A stretch of 64,000 nucleotides of DNA, taken from the NCBI GenBank assembly GCA_007258455.2, contig VDFB02000003.1, positions 38,849,084 through 38,913,083 on the forward strand, written 5' to 3'. This stretch comes from Sequoia sempervirens. Lineage: Eukaryota > Streptophyta > Pinopsida > Cupressales > Cupressaceae. Made by a program: the position numbers and the translations under genes. The notes under the pieces were generated by a model. That model was given only the letters and a program-made list of their open reading frames with translations. It searched no databases and was not told where the DNA came from. This document shows, one piece after another, positions 11,605 through 23,961 of this stretch (positions are counted from its first letter, which is position 1; each line of letters starts with the position of its first letter).

Positions 11605-12525
11605 AAAATGCTCTTTTATTCTCCAATGTAATTGAGGTGTATGGGTGAGGGCCCAATCAAATCTTATGTTTTATTTTCGCATAAGAATGTTAAGTATTCT
11701 AGCGAAGCCTTTTTTCATTGTGTTTCGAAGTCCCTTCTTCCCTAGTGACTTAAGTTATTTTTATATGAACATGCTTTAAATATCTTTTAAGTTTCCCAAA
11801 GGGGAGCTTGCTAAGGGTCCTTCCTTTTTCCTAGTTAGCGTTGGGTTTCATCTTACGTTTAAGTCGCACTAATTGTATGCTTCACGGGGCCTCTCATTTC
11901 AAAGGTCCTCTCTACTAATGAGCGAAATACATTTGTTTTGTCTCATGAAAAGGATGTATGCGTGGGAGGTAATTCATCAGAATTGGATTGGATGGATGGT
12001 CATTAGGTCAGGTTTCACACTTTTCAAACATTTTATGAGCTATGGCATGGCATCTTTATTTATGCTCTTTTGTAATTTTATTTTGTCTTCCATAGGTTTC
12101 AACTTGCAAAGGGGTAATGTAGGTGTTCCCCAAAATATGTCTCTTTTCTTCCTTTAGAGGAGGAATTGAAGGGCCCACCATGGGTTGGGAGACCACTGTG
12201 TTCTTAGATCTAAGAACAAGTTTTTTTTTGGAGGGACAAAGTTAATTGTGTGATTATCTCTTATCTTTTATAGGACGGTGGAGGTGGAACCATAGTAGCA
12301 TACATGCCAGGTGGACAAGGGAGAATACCTGGTTCAGACTTAGGTTCATCCAATACTTGTCGGGTAGGATGAATATCCATTTAAGTCATAGTAGACTAAG
12401 GAATCTCAGGAGAGATATTGCTAAGGGATAACTCGACTATATTATGAGGTTTAAAATTTTGATATGATATGAAAAATGATTCTCACAAGGCTTAACAGGT
12501 TCAATAGGTTGAGACCAAAAATAAT
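11605..12525. other. No recognised gene; 20-bp perfect palindrome
   Basis: Three-frame reading gives no known domain. A perfect 20-bp palindrome, TGTTCTTAGATCTAAGAACA, lies at 12199-12218. Short open frames (11873-12157, 12246-12431) have no family resemblance. Confidence 0.4.
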
Positions 12526-13050
12526 CTAATGAAAAATTTCCATGGGAAGCAAAAGGTTTAAACCCACTAGATAAACAATGTGTATTTCTTCTTCAAATGG
12601 GAACTTTATGCACTTGTAGATAATCAATGGGACCAAATTCATTGAGTGTAGCCAAGGATAGCCTAACTTAAAAAAAAAAGGTCTGATATTGGAATGATGG
12701 TAAATGAAACATTCAACTATTTTTGTCCAACTTTTACTGAGAGTGATCAAACCTATCATAAGGTGAATGAAACCATCATGAGTTTTTAACCATGCTTTCA
12801 ATTGTTCATTGTTATCTTTGTAAATTTCATACACAAATAAGAATTCTTCAATGATCACATTCTCTAGGCACATGATATCAATGAGTATCCCCCCTTGTGG
12901 GTTTATCATTAATTTGACCGATGATATAGAGAGGACCACCATGTGCATTTATGGATGCATTAATATGTGTAAAAACAATGTTAGGCAACAAAGTGGTTTG
13001 ACCCTTACGAGGTTGAACTTCTAATTTCTCTATTATTCTAATTCCTTTTT
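12526..13050 (-). pseudogene. Ty3/gypsy aspartic protease remnant
   Basis: Minus-strand frame 12948-12526 (140 codons) ends with LGYPWLHSMNLVPLIIYKC and IKFPFEEEIHI, the hallmark of the C-terminal flank of plant Ty3 retropepsins (LGRPWLHxMxxxPSTYHQCxKFP), also seen in element E5 at about 60909-60975. Upstream on the same strand, 13050-12950, a frame reads NIVFTHINASINAHGG, consistent with the segment before protease. The active-site DSGA block is not clear. No RT was found further downstream on the minus strand, so this is an isolated fragment. Confidence 0.6.
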
Positions 13051-16000
13051 CACTTTATGTTAAATATTTCTCTATATCAATCCTAAGTCCAATATGAATT
13101 TTGTTTGTAGGATTATAATTTATATATTCTAATGTTACTATGTTTCTACAATATTGTTTATTACTTTGTATTAACTCATTCATGATATTGCATCCTCTCC
13201 AATAATCTTTTATCTTAATAACTTAATAATTGTATTTATAAGGTTTTTCAATATTGTTGCCCATTATCCTTCCTTCTATTTTGTATTTTAATCATGTGCC
13301 TCTTCTTGCCTCTTTTGGTTTGGATTAAATATTCTTTCCCTTTTTTTTTTTTTTTAATTCTCACCCCTTCTTTCGCCAACCTCTACATCTAAATTCTACA
13401 ATCCTATCATTTACTTCTTTTTGATGATGGGTCATGAAGTTTGATCTAAAATTTTGATTCAAAAATATTCACATGGTTTTTACTAGAAGTGATCTAATGT
13501 CTAAAGTCTCGCCAACCACCTCCAAATCAAGGGAAGCAATTGTACAATTGGCCAAAAATTTTATGACCTTGCTAGCTTCATAAACATAGTGATTAGATGA
13601 AAATGATTCCAATGAATCCAAGAGAGGTCAATACCAACCAAAAAATATGTTTTAGTGTCCAATTAGGAGTGTTTTTCTTCTAAATAGCATTCAAAATACT
13701 ATTGATTCACCTTTGGTATATGCATATCCTTATGATTGAATTGTAGATCTAGAGTTATCCCTAGGAGAACCACTCTAACTTTCACCTAATTGTTTGTACC
13801 ATGGGAATATTTAAAGATGCACCACAAACAAATTTCCTCTATTATCTTGGATTAAATAACCCATATGGAAAGATAAGGGTTCCCATGAGAAGCTCCATCA
13901 AATTTCAATAAGAAAATACTTTCAATAGAAGGAAGCCATCTTACATTGTGTACCAAAATTGAAGGCTACACCCTTTGCACCCCATGAATGAGGGACCATT
14001 GTTTTATATTATTAAAAAATCTAAAATTTAATAATGTAATCAATCTTTTATAAGTGAAATAATGTATTTAGAGAAATAAAATGGTTCCCTCTATATAAAT
14101 ATTCTAGGTAAGTTTAATTAATCCAAAATTAATACCAAGCTATCCTAGGATAAATGATTGGAACTAATCATTCTATTGAATTAAAGACACATAATTTAAA
14201 TAAAAAAAAATGGTACTTAGCCTTAGTTTGATGTTGATCTTGTTATGTCAAATGCCATCAAACAATTTACTAATATACAGATAAATTGTATTCTAATTCA
14301 CTTCTATGACTATGAAACTAATCTCCACACGTATAAAATTGAACCTTGCACACAAATTTGAACTTAGCCCATGGATATGAACTTTGATGATCTTGTTTCT
14401 TAGAAATAGTTATATGTGCTTTAAAAAGGGTGGTGTCTATAAAAATGGTTGAGAAGCTTGCTAGGCAGGGAAATTCTCCCTTGGTTAAACCCTTGTTATT
14501 GATCAATAGTATAAAATAAAGATTAAATATAATAGGTAGTCATGCAATATGCCTAAATTGTTAATGCAATGTTGATGGTATGCTATTATAATGCTACAAA
14601 ATAATGTTCTTTTATGATTATTCAATATATATAAATTAGGATGTTTCCTCTCGTACAACTTTCTAACACATAATATGATATATTTCACAATTTAGTTAGC
14701 TCATAATGGATAGTAGAAAATGGGGAATGAGACTCATTCTAAAGATTTGAATCTAAAAATTTAGGGCTCACTTATACACACATGGACCTAACCTAGGTTG
14801 ATTTCATGACCACAAAAATGACTTAAGATGACAAATGATAAAAACACAAGATCAAGACTAGTCTTATAAAAAGTCTAAAAATGGAATCGAGTGATAATCA
14901 AGTTATTTGTCAACTTCCATACAAAAATATGCCAATTTGCATACTAGTCATTGCACTGGGGACAATTCAGTCAAAATTGATCCAAAAACATAAAGAAAAA
15001 ATGTAAAATATGTGACAGAATTTTCACTATTATATTTAAAACTCCCACATTAGCTTACATATAAACTAATATAAAAAGACATCAAAATAAAACAATGAAC
15101 CAATATAAAATAAATACAAACTTAATCATACAAATCCAATTATATAAAATTAAAAAATCCCATAAATTTTCTTATAAAATTATTTCCTCAACACTAGTAA
15201 AATGACAAAGCATAAAAACTAAAGTGTCAAGGTCAATGGCTGGACTAATGAAAATAAGCTCCAAAAACAATGGGTCTACACACTAAGAGTTGGAATTTTG
15301 TCCCATTATTATGTAGACAAATGAATAAATGGTTGTTACAACTACCAATACTACGGCTGCACTTGTTTCATTATCATAATAATTAATCTTCTTTTTGAGT
15401 GGGAAGGAAGTATAGTTTATTGGATTCCACTTCTAAGAAACTTAGCAACAAGACAACACATGGAACAAGTGCCCAAATTGGGTCCTACATTTCTACTTTC
15501 ACTTTGTTTTTAAGCTTTCAATGTATATAAAATAAGAATTAGTTTATTATTTTATGAAATATAAGTTAGAAACAATTTGACTAAATTATATATATACAAA
15601 TTTGTTTTTCATTTTTGTCTATTTTAAGAAATTATGTGTATATACATATTTATATACATATATTCACACTATCTTTTATTTGTATGTCTATTTTAAGAAA
15701 ATGATGTAACCTTTAGTAGAGTTGGGTTCATTATCCTAGTCTTATCTATTTTTATAACACATATTTTCGCACATCTTGCTCTACTTTATCTTTATACACA
15801 CATACTCCAATACACTTATCTTATCCTCATATTTGTTGTCCTTATGGATACAACTACCAGGATATAGTCACTATACACCTTGGATTTGCATCTTTTCCCA
15901 TCCAAGGCCATTTTTATTATTGTAGGTTGATTGTAGTGTTGACCCTTACCTTTCCATTTTTAAGTTTGCTAATTGACCCCTTTTATTTTATTTTCCTGAG

Positions 16001-16707
16001 TCACTAAATATACACTATATGAAAATCAATAATATGTGCTAGTAATTAAAGGCATTCATTGATATTCATTTTAACACCTTTTGACCTCCCAAGCATCATT
16101 TGTCATCTTATAGCATTAAAAGAGCAATCAATAGGGGAATATTTAGATTTAGTGCACTAAAAAGAGTAATGAACATTCATACATCAATCTAGGGATTTTT
16201 CCTACTATTAGGTGAAATTTCAAAACTATGTCATATTTTGGACCAACGAAATTGTTTCAAGGGAAACTATTTTTCTTGAAAATACTCACATCTACGTGGC
16301 ATAAAGAGTTTTGGTAGAAACTCTTTCATTGAAACCTATTAAATTATTCCATTTATATATTAAAATTCAAACTACCTTTAATTTATATGGCAAGGTTTCG
16401 ACCAAAACATTTTTAAGAAAAATAGTTTCAACCAAAACTCTTTCACCTGAAAATATCTATGTGGTAGCCTAATCCTTTTTTTTGGAATAAATTTAGTAAA
16501 CATTCAAATTCAACTCCAGAATTCTTCAACCAAGGGTGTTTTCATAAAGATCTAAAAATACCCTTCTATAGAGTTTGGAATCTAAAATCTAATATTATAT
16601 TTTTATATTTTGATTAGTTCTATGAAGAAGTTTTAAAAAATTAATGCAAGTATGCTATTACAATCAAACATGGGGCTATATATATATATGATGCACTAGA
16701 GGAGAAA
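13051..16707. other. A+T-rich intergenic sequence, no recognised gene
   Basis: No domain was found in either strand. An imperfect inverted-repeat area at about 16230-16480 (see findings) could be an old MITE. A (TA)n run at 16679-16689 directly precedes element E2. Confidence 0.4.
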
Positions 16708-16970
16708 TGTAGTGCCTCTCATGTTCTGATACTCTGATACTGCTTTGGTTTGTGTGTTTTGCTTTAGTGTGATTTCTGGTTATGTTCTAATGCATATTTG
16801 ATACTCTGTTTGACAGCTTTTCCGCCATGTGTTGGGCGTAGCAGGCAGTTATGCTTATTTGCTTATGATAGTTGGACTTATGTGTGGGATACTCATGTTA
16901 TGATGATGTTACTTTGTGAGTTATTTTGATGATGTGATGCCTAGATTCTGTTTACTGTATTTGATTCGGG

Positions 16971-17033
16971 TGAAGGAGACGGGGTGGCATCACTCATCCG
17001 TGAGCGCCCTACCTCACCGTAACTCTCCTTCAC
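16971..17033. other. Conserved hairpin in E2 LTR
   Basis: A perfect 10-bp stem GTGAAGGAGA/TCTCCTTCAC encloses about 43 bases, inside which CTCATCCGTGAG forms a second small hairpin. The same structure is present in the 3' LTR at about 24224-24287 in spite of substitutions nearby. Confidence 0.6.
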
Positions 17034-18534
17034 AATGTGTTTGACTATGAATTATTTGCATATGTATATGTTGTTCGACATTTTGTGTTATGCAGGAATG
17101 CAGGTACCAGGTGTCGACTCCACCCGCATTGTCGGGTCTAAGCGCATGCTACACACCCAATGGTTGATGTGGTTAGGGAGTTGGTAAGAAAGTACCCCCG
17201 CCTATGTCAGTGGTTGGTCCAGGGATTGTTCATGTCGTGTGGGTATGGTTGTTAATTAAATCATTTTATTTCATGAGTTTTATAAGTGTGTTTATGGCTT
17301 GGTCTAGTGCTTTATGATTTAAATTAAATGCTAGTCTATGGTGCAAAATATTAAATTAATGAAAGGTTCAATATTGCTTATGATATTAATACTTTGGAAA
17401 ATTATGGTGTACATTAGCACTTTTATTGTTATTTTAAAATGTGAAGCTATCCTTTAATTTAAATCATTAAATTAAATAAATAGTTAGATAAATTATTATG
17501 GTTTATTTTTAAAAGAAATAAAGTTAAGGAAATCATTATCTTATTTGTTTTAATTAGAAAAAGGTGATTTAATAAAATAAATTTTAAACTTCAATTATAA
17601 TTAAGTGAAATGTTGTTTAAAATTATTATTAATTAATTGTTTATTTTTCAAAAATTAATTTTATTAAAATGAAATTAAAATATTTAAAAGGCATATTTTG
17701 GTGTAAATTAATTATGGAAGATTCTTCTTCCAAAATTGGAAAATGTCAGAAATTGTGGGTTAAGTGGAATTTGCATGGGAAAGTTGTCGGAAAATTTATG
17801 ACAACTTTTGATTTGGATTTTTTTAGAAAAAAGTATATTTCAAAATATTGCTTTTTCGAAAAAGCAAGAGGGAGGAAATGCAAAAATGAAAAAAAATGTC
17901 TGCAACTCAAAAAAATTGTTGATTTTTTTTTTGAGGATTAGTAATTTGTGTGGTTTTTCATCGATTTGATCTAAGAAGATTTGATTTTTGGCTTGCACTG
18001 GGTTTTGTTGTCGAATCCGTTGTTGTTGGGGTTTTGAATCCCCGGATTACGAAAGATTGCAGTTGGTTGGAGTTGCGCATCATTTCGTCCTCGAATCGAG
18101 CTTTGCGAAGGACTTCGGGTAATTCAAATTTCATAATTTGATCTCTGTAGATTTATCTTTTAAAAGGAGAAAGGAAATTCTGTTTGAAAGAGAAAATATG
18201 TTTTCTGTGTGTGTTTGGGAAAATCCCATTCTCTGTAATTATTTCTTCTTGTCTATAAATTTCTCCTTCCTATGTAATTTTCATTCTGGAATTCTTGTTG
18301 AAATCTCGATTCCCTTTGTCTTTGGAATCTTCTCAGCTTTAAACCTCTGAAAATCTCTCTCATCTGAGAACCCTTTCATTCCCTGTATTTTCCCTATTCG
18401 AGCACTCTAGAAATTTTTACACTTCTCTTTTGTCACTGTATTTCTTTCATGGGAAAATTGTTGGATAAAATAAACATATATATGATATTTTATTATGTTA
18501 TGTAGTTTTTAAATATTAATGTGGAGGTTTTAAT

Positions 18535-18917
18535 ATATATATATGTGTGTGTGTGTATATATATATATGTGTATATATATATATGTATATATGTATGTGT
18601 ATATATTTTATGCATATATTTAGTTTATTTTGTGCTTCAATTGCAACAACATTAGATGAATTGATATATATTTATTTCAGTATTTATATACATATATGTA
18701 TATACATATATATATGTATGTGTATATATTTTGTGCATATATTTAGTTTATTCTGTGCTTCAATTGCAACAACATTAGATGAATTGACATATATTTATTT
18801 CAGTATTTATATACACATATGTATGTACATACATATACATACATACATACATACATACATACATACATACATACATACATACATACATGTGTGTGTGTGT
18901 GTGGTGTGTGTGTGTGT
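18535..18917. repeat. Microsatellite and 123-bp duplication in E2 5' LTR
   Basis: Mixed (TA)n and (TG)n runs are followed by a 123-bp unit present twice (starting at 18596 and 18719), then by (CATA)n at about 18826-18888 and (GT)n to 18917. The 3' LTR has the core of this unit only once. The 127-codon ORF here is just a translation of the repeats. Confidence 0.85.
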
Positions 18918-20976
18918 ACAGGAAATGTGAGCAAATAATGAAAAATAAAAATAAGTTATTCTCTGGAAAAAAAATTATATATAAAGGGGAAAAATGTTAT
19001 TTGTAGATTTTGTTTGAAAATGTCTTTTAATTTACGCTGTATTTAGAATATGAGGAAAATTAAATTTGTGATTTAAAATATACTGTAGAATTTGATTTCA
19101 TTATTTTCCAGTCAAACTGTACTGTGATATATTAGAACAGTTGTTTAAAATAAATAAATATTATAATCAGATTTTGAACTTAGAAGATTAATATCTTAAA
19201 TTTGGTTTTTACTTTGAACTGATTTTTAAAATAAAGATTAGATTTCCATTATCTTAGAAATTTTTTTAGAGTATTCTGTGTGGAAAAGATTTAAAATCAA
19301 AAAATAAAATACAGTTAAAAAAAATTGAAATTAGTGAATGATTTATAATTGGTTTTTAATAAATTTAGTTCGTATCTTTAATTTTTTTTTTAAAAAGAAA
19401 GTTTATTTTATTATGTTTAGATAAATCATGTAATTATCATTGCTGCTTTTTAATTAGCTTTTTAGCAAGTTTATAGACTTAGATATTTAATAAATGAATT
19501 ATTTAAGTGTAGGAAGATATTTATTAAATTGATTATTGTGCTTGGGATAAATAGAAGTATTAGTGAATTTCCTTACTTTGATTTTTTTTATTTGATGAAA
19601 ATGGTTATTTGATTGAGAATTGGATGATTTATTATTTAAATTCGTTATAGTTAATGATATGGTGTTATTTAATTGGATGTGATATTTTACTTTGTTCTTG
19701 TATGGATTAGCGTTATCTCTAGAGGTTAGGGAAAGTGGGAATGCATTTCTATGGTTGCATATTTTTGGTTCATGTTGATACCATGTGGGAATTTGTGGGT
19801 GGTACCTTGTTGTGAGTTATGATTCTTTTGGTTGAACATTGTGGTACTCATTTATTGGTTTTGGTTTTAGGGCAACCATAGGGGAGAGTGACTCTTCTTG
19901 GGGCTAGTGTACAAGTGGTCACCCTTGAAAGAGTTTCCCTAATTAAGTGAAAATCTAATTAATTTAATTAGTGGGTTGGGTTAGTTATCACATAACAAGA
20001 TAAAAATATACACCTCACCCCTGCCGTTAGCGCTCCCAAAGGCTAAGGACGGGTGGGAAGACCTAGTCGGTAAGGTCACTACCTTGTCTTCACAAAAGGT
20101 AGATGGCTCCGCATGAGTCACCCTATGGGGCGACACCTTGAAACAGGATGTCATGTTAACCATAGATGGAAGTGACTCCTAGATTATAGGTAGTTTGGTG
20201 AATCCATGAAGGCCATGCGATGACACTCTCCCATTATGCCCCTTTGTTTCCCTTGTTCTTATGCTTTTGGAGTTGTTTTAGTTGTTTGAGTTGTTTATTT
20301 ACTGTTGATTTTTATGTTGTTCGTGGGATTGAGTCTTGTGATGTGTGTCCTTTATGTTTGAGTTTGTGGCCGAGGGTTCTTTCTTATCCACTCCTTGCAC
20401 GGGGGGTGTTCCTTTGGGTCCACACGATTGGGTGGAAACGTGCAATGCACCCATTGGGTCCCTAGTTGCGATCGTGGTGTGGATGTAGTTGCAATGATCT
20501 CAAAGCTCGCACAGAGAAGATTGTACCTATGAAGAGTTCTCTTTCATTATTGTACTTTTGTATTATTGATTGTACCCTTCCCAATGTTATAAGGGAAGTG
20601 GCCTTGTAATGTAACTTTGATTTTATATTGTGTTGTATATGTGGAAATATATTCCACATTTGTAACTTTGAACTCTAAAGATGAATATAGTATTATGTGA
20701 CTTACGTTTATGAATTTATATCTTATTCTTGTTGTACTTATATCATGTTTTATTCTAGTTTCTTTCTTCAGCTTTAGTTATTATCGTTTATCATTAATTG
20801 TTGGGTTTGTTTAAGTAATGCACCATGTACCCCATAGGATTAGGTTAATGCTTTATGTTATATCTATGTTGTATAAATGTTTATTTGTTGCATTGTGTAA
20901 TTGTTATTTAAAAAAAAAAATATTCCGTATTTGTTGTAGTTGTCCTATGGGGTTTGCGTGGCAGGGCGTTACAACT

Positions 20977-20988
20977 TGGTATTAGAGC
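20977..20988 (+). other. Primer-binding site of E2 (initiator tRNA-Met type)
   Basis: TGGTATTAGAGC differs by one base from the standard plant TGGTATCAGAGC complementary to the 3' end of initiator tRNA-Met. It lies three bases after the 5' LTR. Confidence 0.85.
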
Positions 20989-21090
20989 CAAGGTTAACAA
21001 CACTGGGTACTATAGGTTAAGTAAACCCATTATGTTAATCTTGTTGCGTAACTTTGAACTTATGTAATCCCTTTCTTGTTGCGCAAAATC

Positions 21091-21261
21091 ATGCCTAGGG
21101 GTCAGGGACGTGGACGTGGTCGTGGTGGTCGCGGAGCTGGTCGTCATAATTCTCCACCTCAGATTTCCCATGAATCAGAGTAGGAGGAAAATCAGGGTTC
21201 CCAGAACAACCCTCTAGGTGGAGGCCCTAATCTAGAGTAGCAAATTCAGGGTGGTGAGTAG
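21091..21261 (+). pseudogene. gag: E2 gag: truncated Gly/Arg-rich N-terminus
   Basis: The ATG at 21091 begins MPRGQGRGRGRGGRGAGRHN, a typical chromovirus Gag start. The frame has TAG stops at 21181, 21238 and 21259 and then runs in phase into RT at 21262. Capsid, zinc knuckle and protease are missing, so an in-phase internal deletion joined the Gag start to RT. The frame stays the same across the joint. Confidence 0.75.
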
Positions 21262-22000
21262 ATGTGTCAGTTGTTGGAAGAATTGCTTGAAAAGGGGTTT
21301 GTCCATCCTAGTGTTTCCCCTTGGGGAGCACCAGTCATTTTCATAAAAAAGAAGGATGGTTTGCTCTGTTTGTGTATTGATTATAGGCAATTGAACAAGG
21401 TGACAGTGAAGAATTGCTACCCCTTGGCGAGGATTGATGATTTGTTTGACCAGATCAAGGGAGCAAATGTGTTCTCTAAAATTGACCTCAAATCAGGATA
21501 CCATTAGTTGTAGATTGTTGAGGAGGATATTCACAAAACTGCATTTCGTACCCGATATGGACATTATGAATTTACTATCATGCCATTTGGGTTAACTAAT
21601 GCACCCTTAGTTTTCATGAGCTTAATGAATGGTGTTTTCCAGACCTATCTGGACCGTTTTGTGCTCATGTTTCTTGATGACATACAAGTTTATCTACTCT
21701 AGATCCATGGAGGAGCATGAGGAACACCTGAAGTTGGTGTTGCAGTGCTTGAGAGAAAACCAATTGTTTGCAAACTTGGCAAAGTGAAAAATTTATAAGT
21801 CTGAAGTGAAATACTTGGGGCATGTGATCTTCAAAGAAGGCATCGTTGTGGATCCCTCAAAGATCCAAGCTATTATAGATTGGCTTGCTCCCAAAAATGT
21901 TCCAAAAATTTGCAGCTTTATGGGATTGGTGGGCTATTATCAATGGTTTGTATAGGGTTTCTCTAGGGTTGCACATCCCATCACCTCTCTATAGAGGAAA
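21262..22000 (+). pseudogene. pol: E2 reverse transcriptase
   Basis: The frame opens [20 protein letters not shown] and continues through [20 protein letters not shown] and [11 protein letters not shown], the standard Ty3 RT blocks. After TAG codons at 21505 and 21511 it continues with [10 protein letters not shown]. The catalytic box is FLDD at 21670-21681 (family Y/F-x-DD). A 4-base insertion near 21691-21700 shifts the frame; RT then continues as KYLGHVIFKEGIVVDPSKI. Further stops occur at about 21950-22010. The enzyme cannot be made from this copy. Confidence 0.9.
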
Positions 22001-22500
22001 TGAAAGAAATATGATTGGTCAGAAAAGTGTCAGTTGGATTTTCAAACTCTTAAAGAGAAGCTGACTAGTGCACCTATTCTTGTTGTTCCTGATCCGACTT
22101 AGGACTTTGTGGTTTGCATAGATGCGTCCTTGGAAGGGTTAGGGGCTGTTTTGATGCAGGACGATAGGGTGATAGCATATGAGTCACGTAAGCTCAAGGA
22201 CCATGAGCTAAATTACCCTAATCACGACTTGGAGTTGACTGTAGTTGTTCATGCCCTGGTAAGGTGGAGGAATTTCTTGTTGGGCCATGGGTTCGAGTTG
22301 CACAGTGACCATCACAATTTGCAATACATTTTCATGCAACCGAATCTTAATGCTAGATCGAGAAGATGGATGGAATTCCTCTGCAAGTACGATTTTGAAG
22401 TGAAATATATTCAAGGCAAGGAGAATGTAGTGGTTGATGCTCTAAGCCGTCGTTGTCATGAGTTATCCTCTGTGACTCTTGAGGTTGATCTAAAAGGTTA
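22001..22500 (+). pseudogene. pol: E2 RNase H
   Basis: The connection and RNase H domain reads [20 protein letters not shown] (catalytic Asp in IDAS), then [18 protein letters not shown] and [12 protein letters not shown], and ends [12 protein letters not shown], all standard blocks of Ty3 RNase H. The main open part is 22109-22501, one TAG closes it. It degrades the RNA strand during reverse transcription in the virus-like particle. Confidence 0.9.
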
Positions 22501-23640
22501 GATTCTTGTAGCACTTCCTTTGGATAGCTGGTTCCAGGAGGTGAAGTTGGAGATGGAGTCAGGTAGAGTGCTTGAGGGAAGGTTTTTTGGTTATACTCTT
22601 GAGTCCAATGGAATTTTGCAATGTTTGGGTCGCATATATGTTCCTTCCTCAGGGGGTCTTCGTACCCTAATCATGTCTGAAGCTCACCGGGCTCCTTATT
22701 TGGCTCATCCAGGAGTTGAAAAGATGTATGCAGATCTTCATTCGTTGTACTTTTGGGCAGGGATGAAGAGGGATATAGTAGATCTTGTGGTGAGATGCTT
22801 GGAGTGTCAGAGGGTGAAGGCAAAGCACCATCATCCAGCAAGTCTTCTACAACCCAATCTCATTCCAGAATGGAAATTGGATATTATATCTATTGACTTC
22901 ATTGTTGGGTTGTCGATGATTGCACGTTGACATGATGCTATCATGGTCATCGTTGACAGGTTGACCAAGGTGGCACATTTTTCCCCTATTCAGTCTTCCT
23001 ATACTGCATCGTTCATGGATAAAATTTTCATGGATGACATTGTGAGGCTGCATGGGATTCCGCAAAGAATCATTTCTGATAGAGATCCAGTGTTCACTTC
23101 TACATTGTGGACCTCATTATAGCGTGCCCTGGGAACACAATTGAACTTCAATTCTGCTTACCATCCGAAAGAAGATGGTCAGAACGAAAGGGTCAATCAG
23201 GTTATCGAGGACATGCTCCGCATGTATGTTATGGATCGACAGTCTTGATGGGAAGACTATCTACATTTGGTTGAGTTTTCCTACAATAACGGTTACCACA
23301 GTTTGATCGGGATGCCACCATTCCAGGATTTGTATGGTCACCCATGTTGAACACCTCTGAGTTGGGACCATTTGGAGGACATGATTCTTCTTGGGCCAAA
23401 GATGCTACAGGAAATGGAGCATCAAGTCACTCGCATTAGAGAGCACTTGGTAGCGGCTCAGGATCGACAGAAGAAATACGCTGATGCTTATAGGGTTGAT
23501 CATCAATTTTCAGTGGGTGATCGTGTCTTTCTTCGTGTGCGTCCATGAAAGAGCCCTATCCGTTACGGAAAAAGATCCAAGTTGGCGCCTCATTTTGTGG
23601 GTCCGTTTGAGGTTCTAGAGAAGATTGGACTTGTTGCTTA
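22501..23640 (+). pseudogene. pol: E2 integrase
   Basis: The N-terminal HHCC zinc finger is visible as EAHRAPYLAHPGVEKM then CLECQRVKAKHH (22677-22830). The catalytic core follows: Asp in IISIDFIVGL (about 22885), Asp in ISDRDPVFTS (about 23073), and Glu in NERVNQVIEDML after SAYHPKEDGQ (about 23155-23220). The C-terminal part includes KLAPHFVGPFEVLEKIG. Breaks are TGA codons at 22928, 23248, 23348 and 23548 and a TAG at 23120. Most TGA positions are Arg in relatives. Confidence 0.9.
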
Positions 23641-23784
23641 ACGTTTAGCCTTGCTGCCTAGCCTTGCATGCATTCATGATGTGTTCCATGTTTCCGTTCT
23701 TAGGCTTTCTTTCTTGATTTATCTCATGTACTAGATTGGAATGCTCTTCAGGTCGAGGACGGGCAACTCGCATTGGAGCTCATG

Positions 23785-23940
23785 GCTGTTCTACAATACA
23801 GGAGACTTGCGCTCAGGGACATAGAGATTGATCAGATGCGGGTCCAATGGGACTCAAATGATGAGACTTCAGCAACATGGGAGGATGAATCTCGCATCCG
23901 AGCCTCTTTTCCTTATTTTTTTTATGGCTTCCAGGAGTAA
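23785..23940 (+). pseudogene. E2 C-terminal chromodomain
   Basis: The last 52 codons read AVLQYRRLALRDIEIDQMRV then QWDSNDETSATWEDESRI and end FPYFFYGFQE-stop. The order LR-x-x-x-I-x-x-x-x-VQW-x-x-x-x-x-x-x-ATWE with a final P-x-F/L-F fits the plant chromovirus chromodomain, which directs integration to chromatin. This, with the very long LTRs, points to the Tekay/Del group. Clade assignment is inference. Confidence 0.75.
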
Positions 23941-23950
23941 GCCTATTTCT

Positions 23951-23961
23951 AGGGGGGAGGA
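23951..23961 (+). other. Polypurine tract of E2
   Basis: AGGGGGGAGGA lies directly before the 3' LTR and 11 bases after the pol stop, the expected plus-strand primer position. Confidence 0.85.

Larger units (their letters stand above)
16708..20973 (+). repeat. 5' LTR of chromovirus E2 (4,266 bp)
   Basis: It starts TGTAGTGCCTCTCATG and ends GGGCGTTACA, followed three bases later by a primer-binding site. It aligns along its whole length with 23962-28051. The flanks are AGAAA (16703-16707) and AGATA (28052-28056), a 5-bp target duplication with one mismatch. Candidate TATAAA at 18254-18259 is altered in the 3' LTR. The short open frames inside (17669-18350, 18547-18930, 20220-20465) are not considered genes: they recur only as decayed copies in the other LTR. 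LTRs of this length are exceptional. Confidence 0.92.

Noticed and set aside
18547..18930. 127-aa ORF as a membrane protein
   Set aside because: It is the translation of TA/TG/CATA microsatellites.
21181..21261. Programmed readthrough of TAG between gag and pol in E2
   Set aside because: There are several TAG codons across the whole pol, plus TGA and frameshifts. Random decay explains them better.
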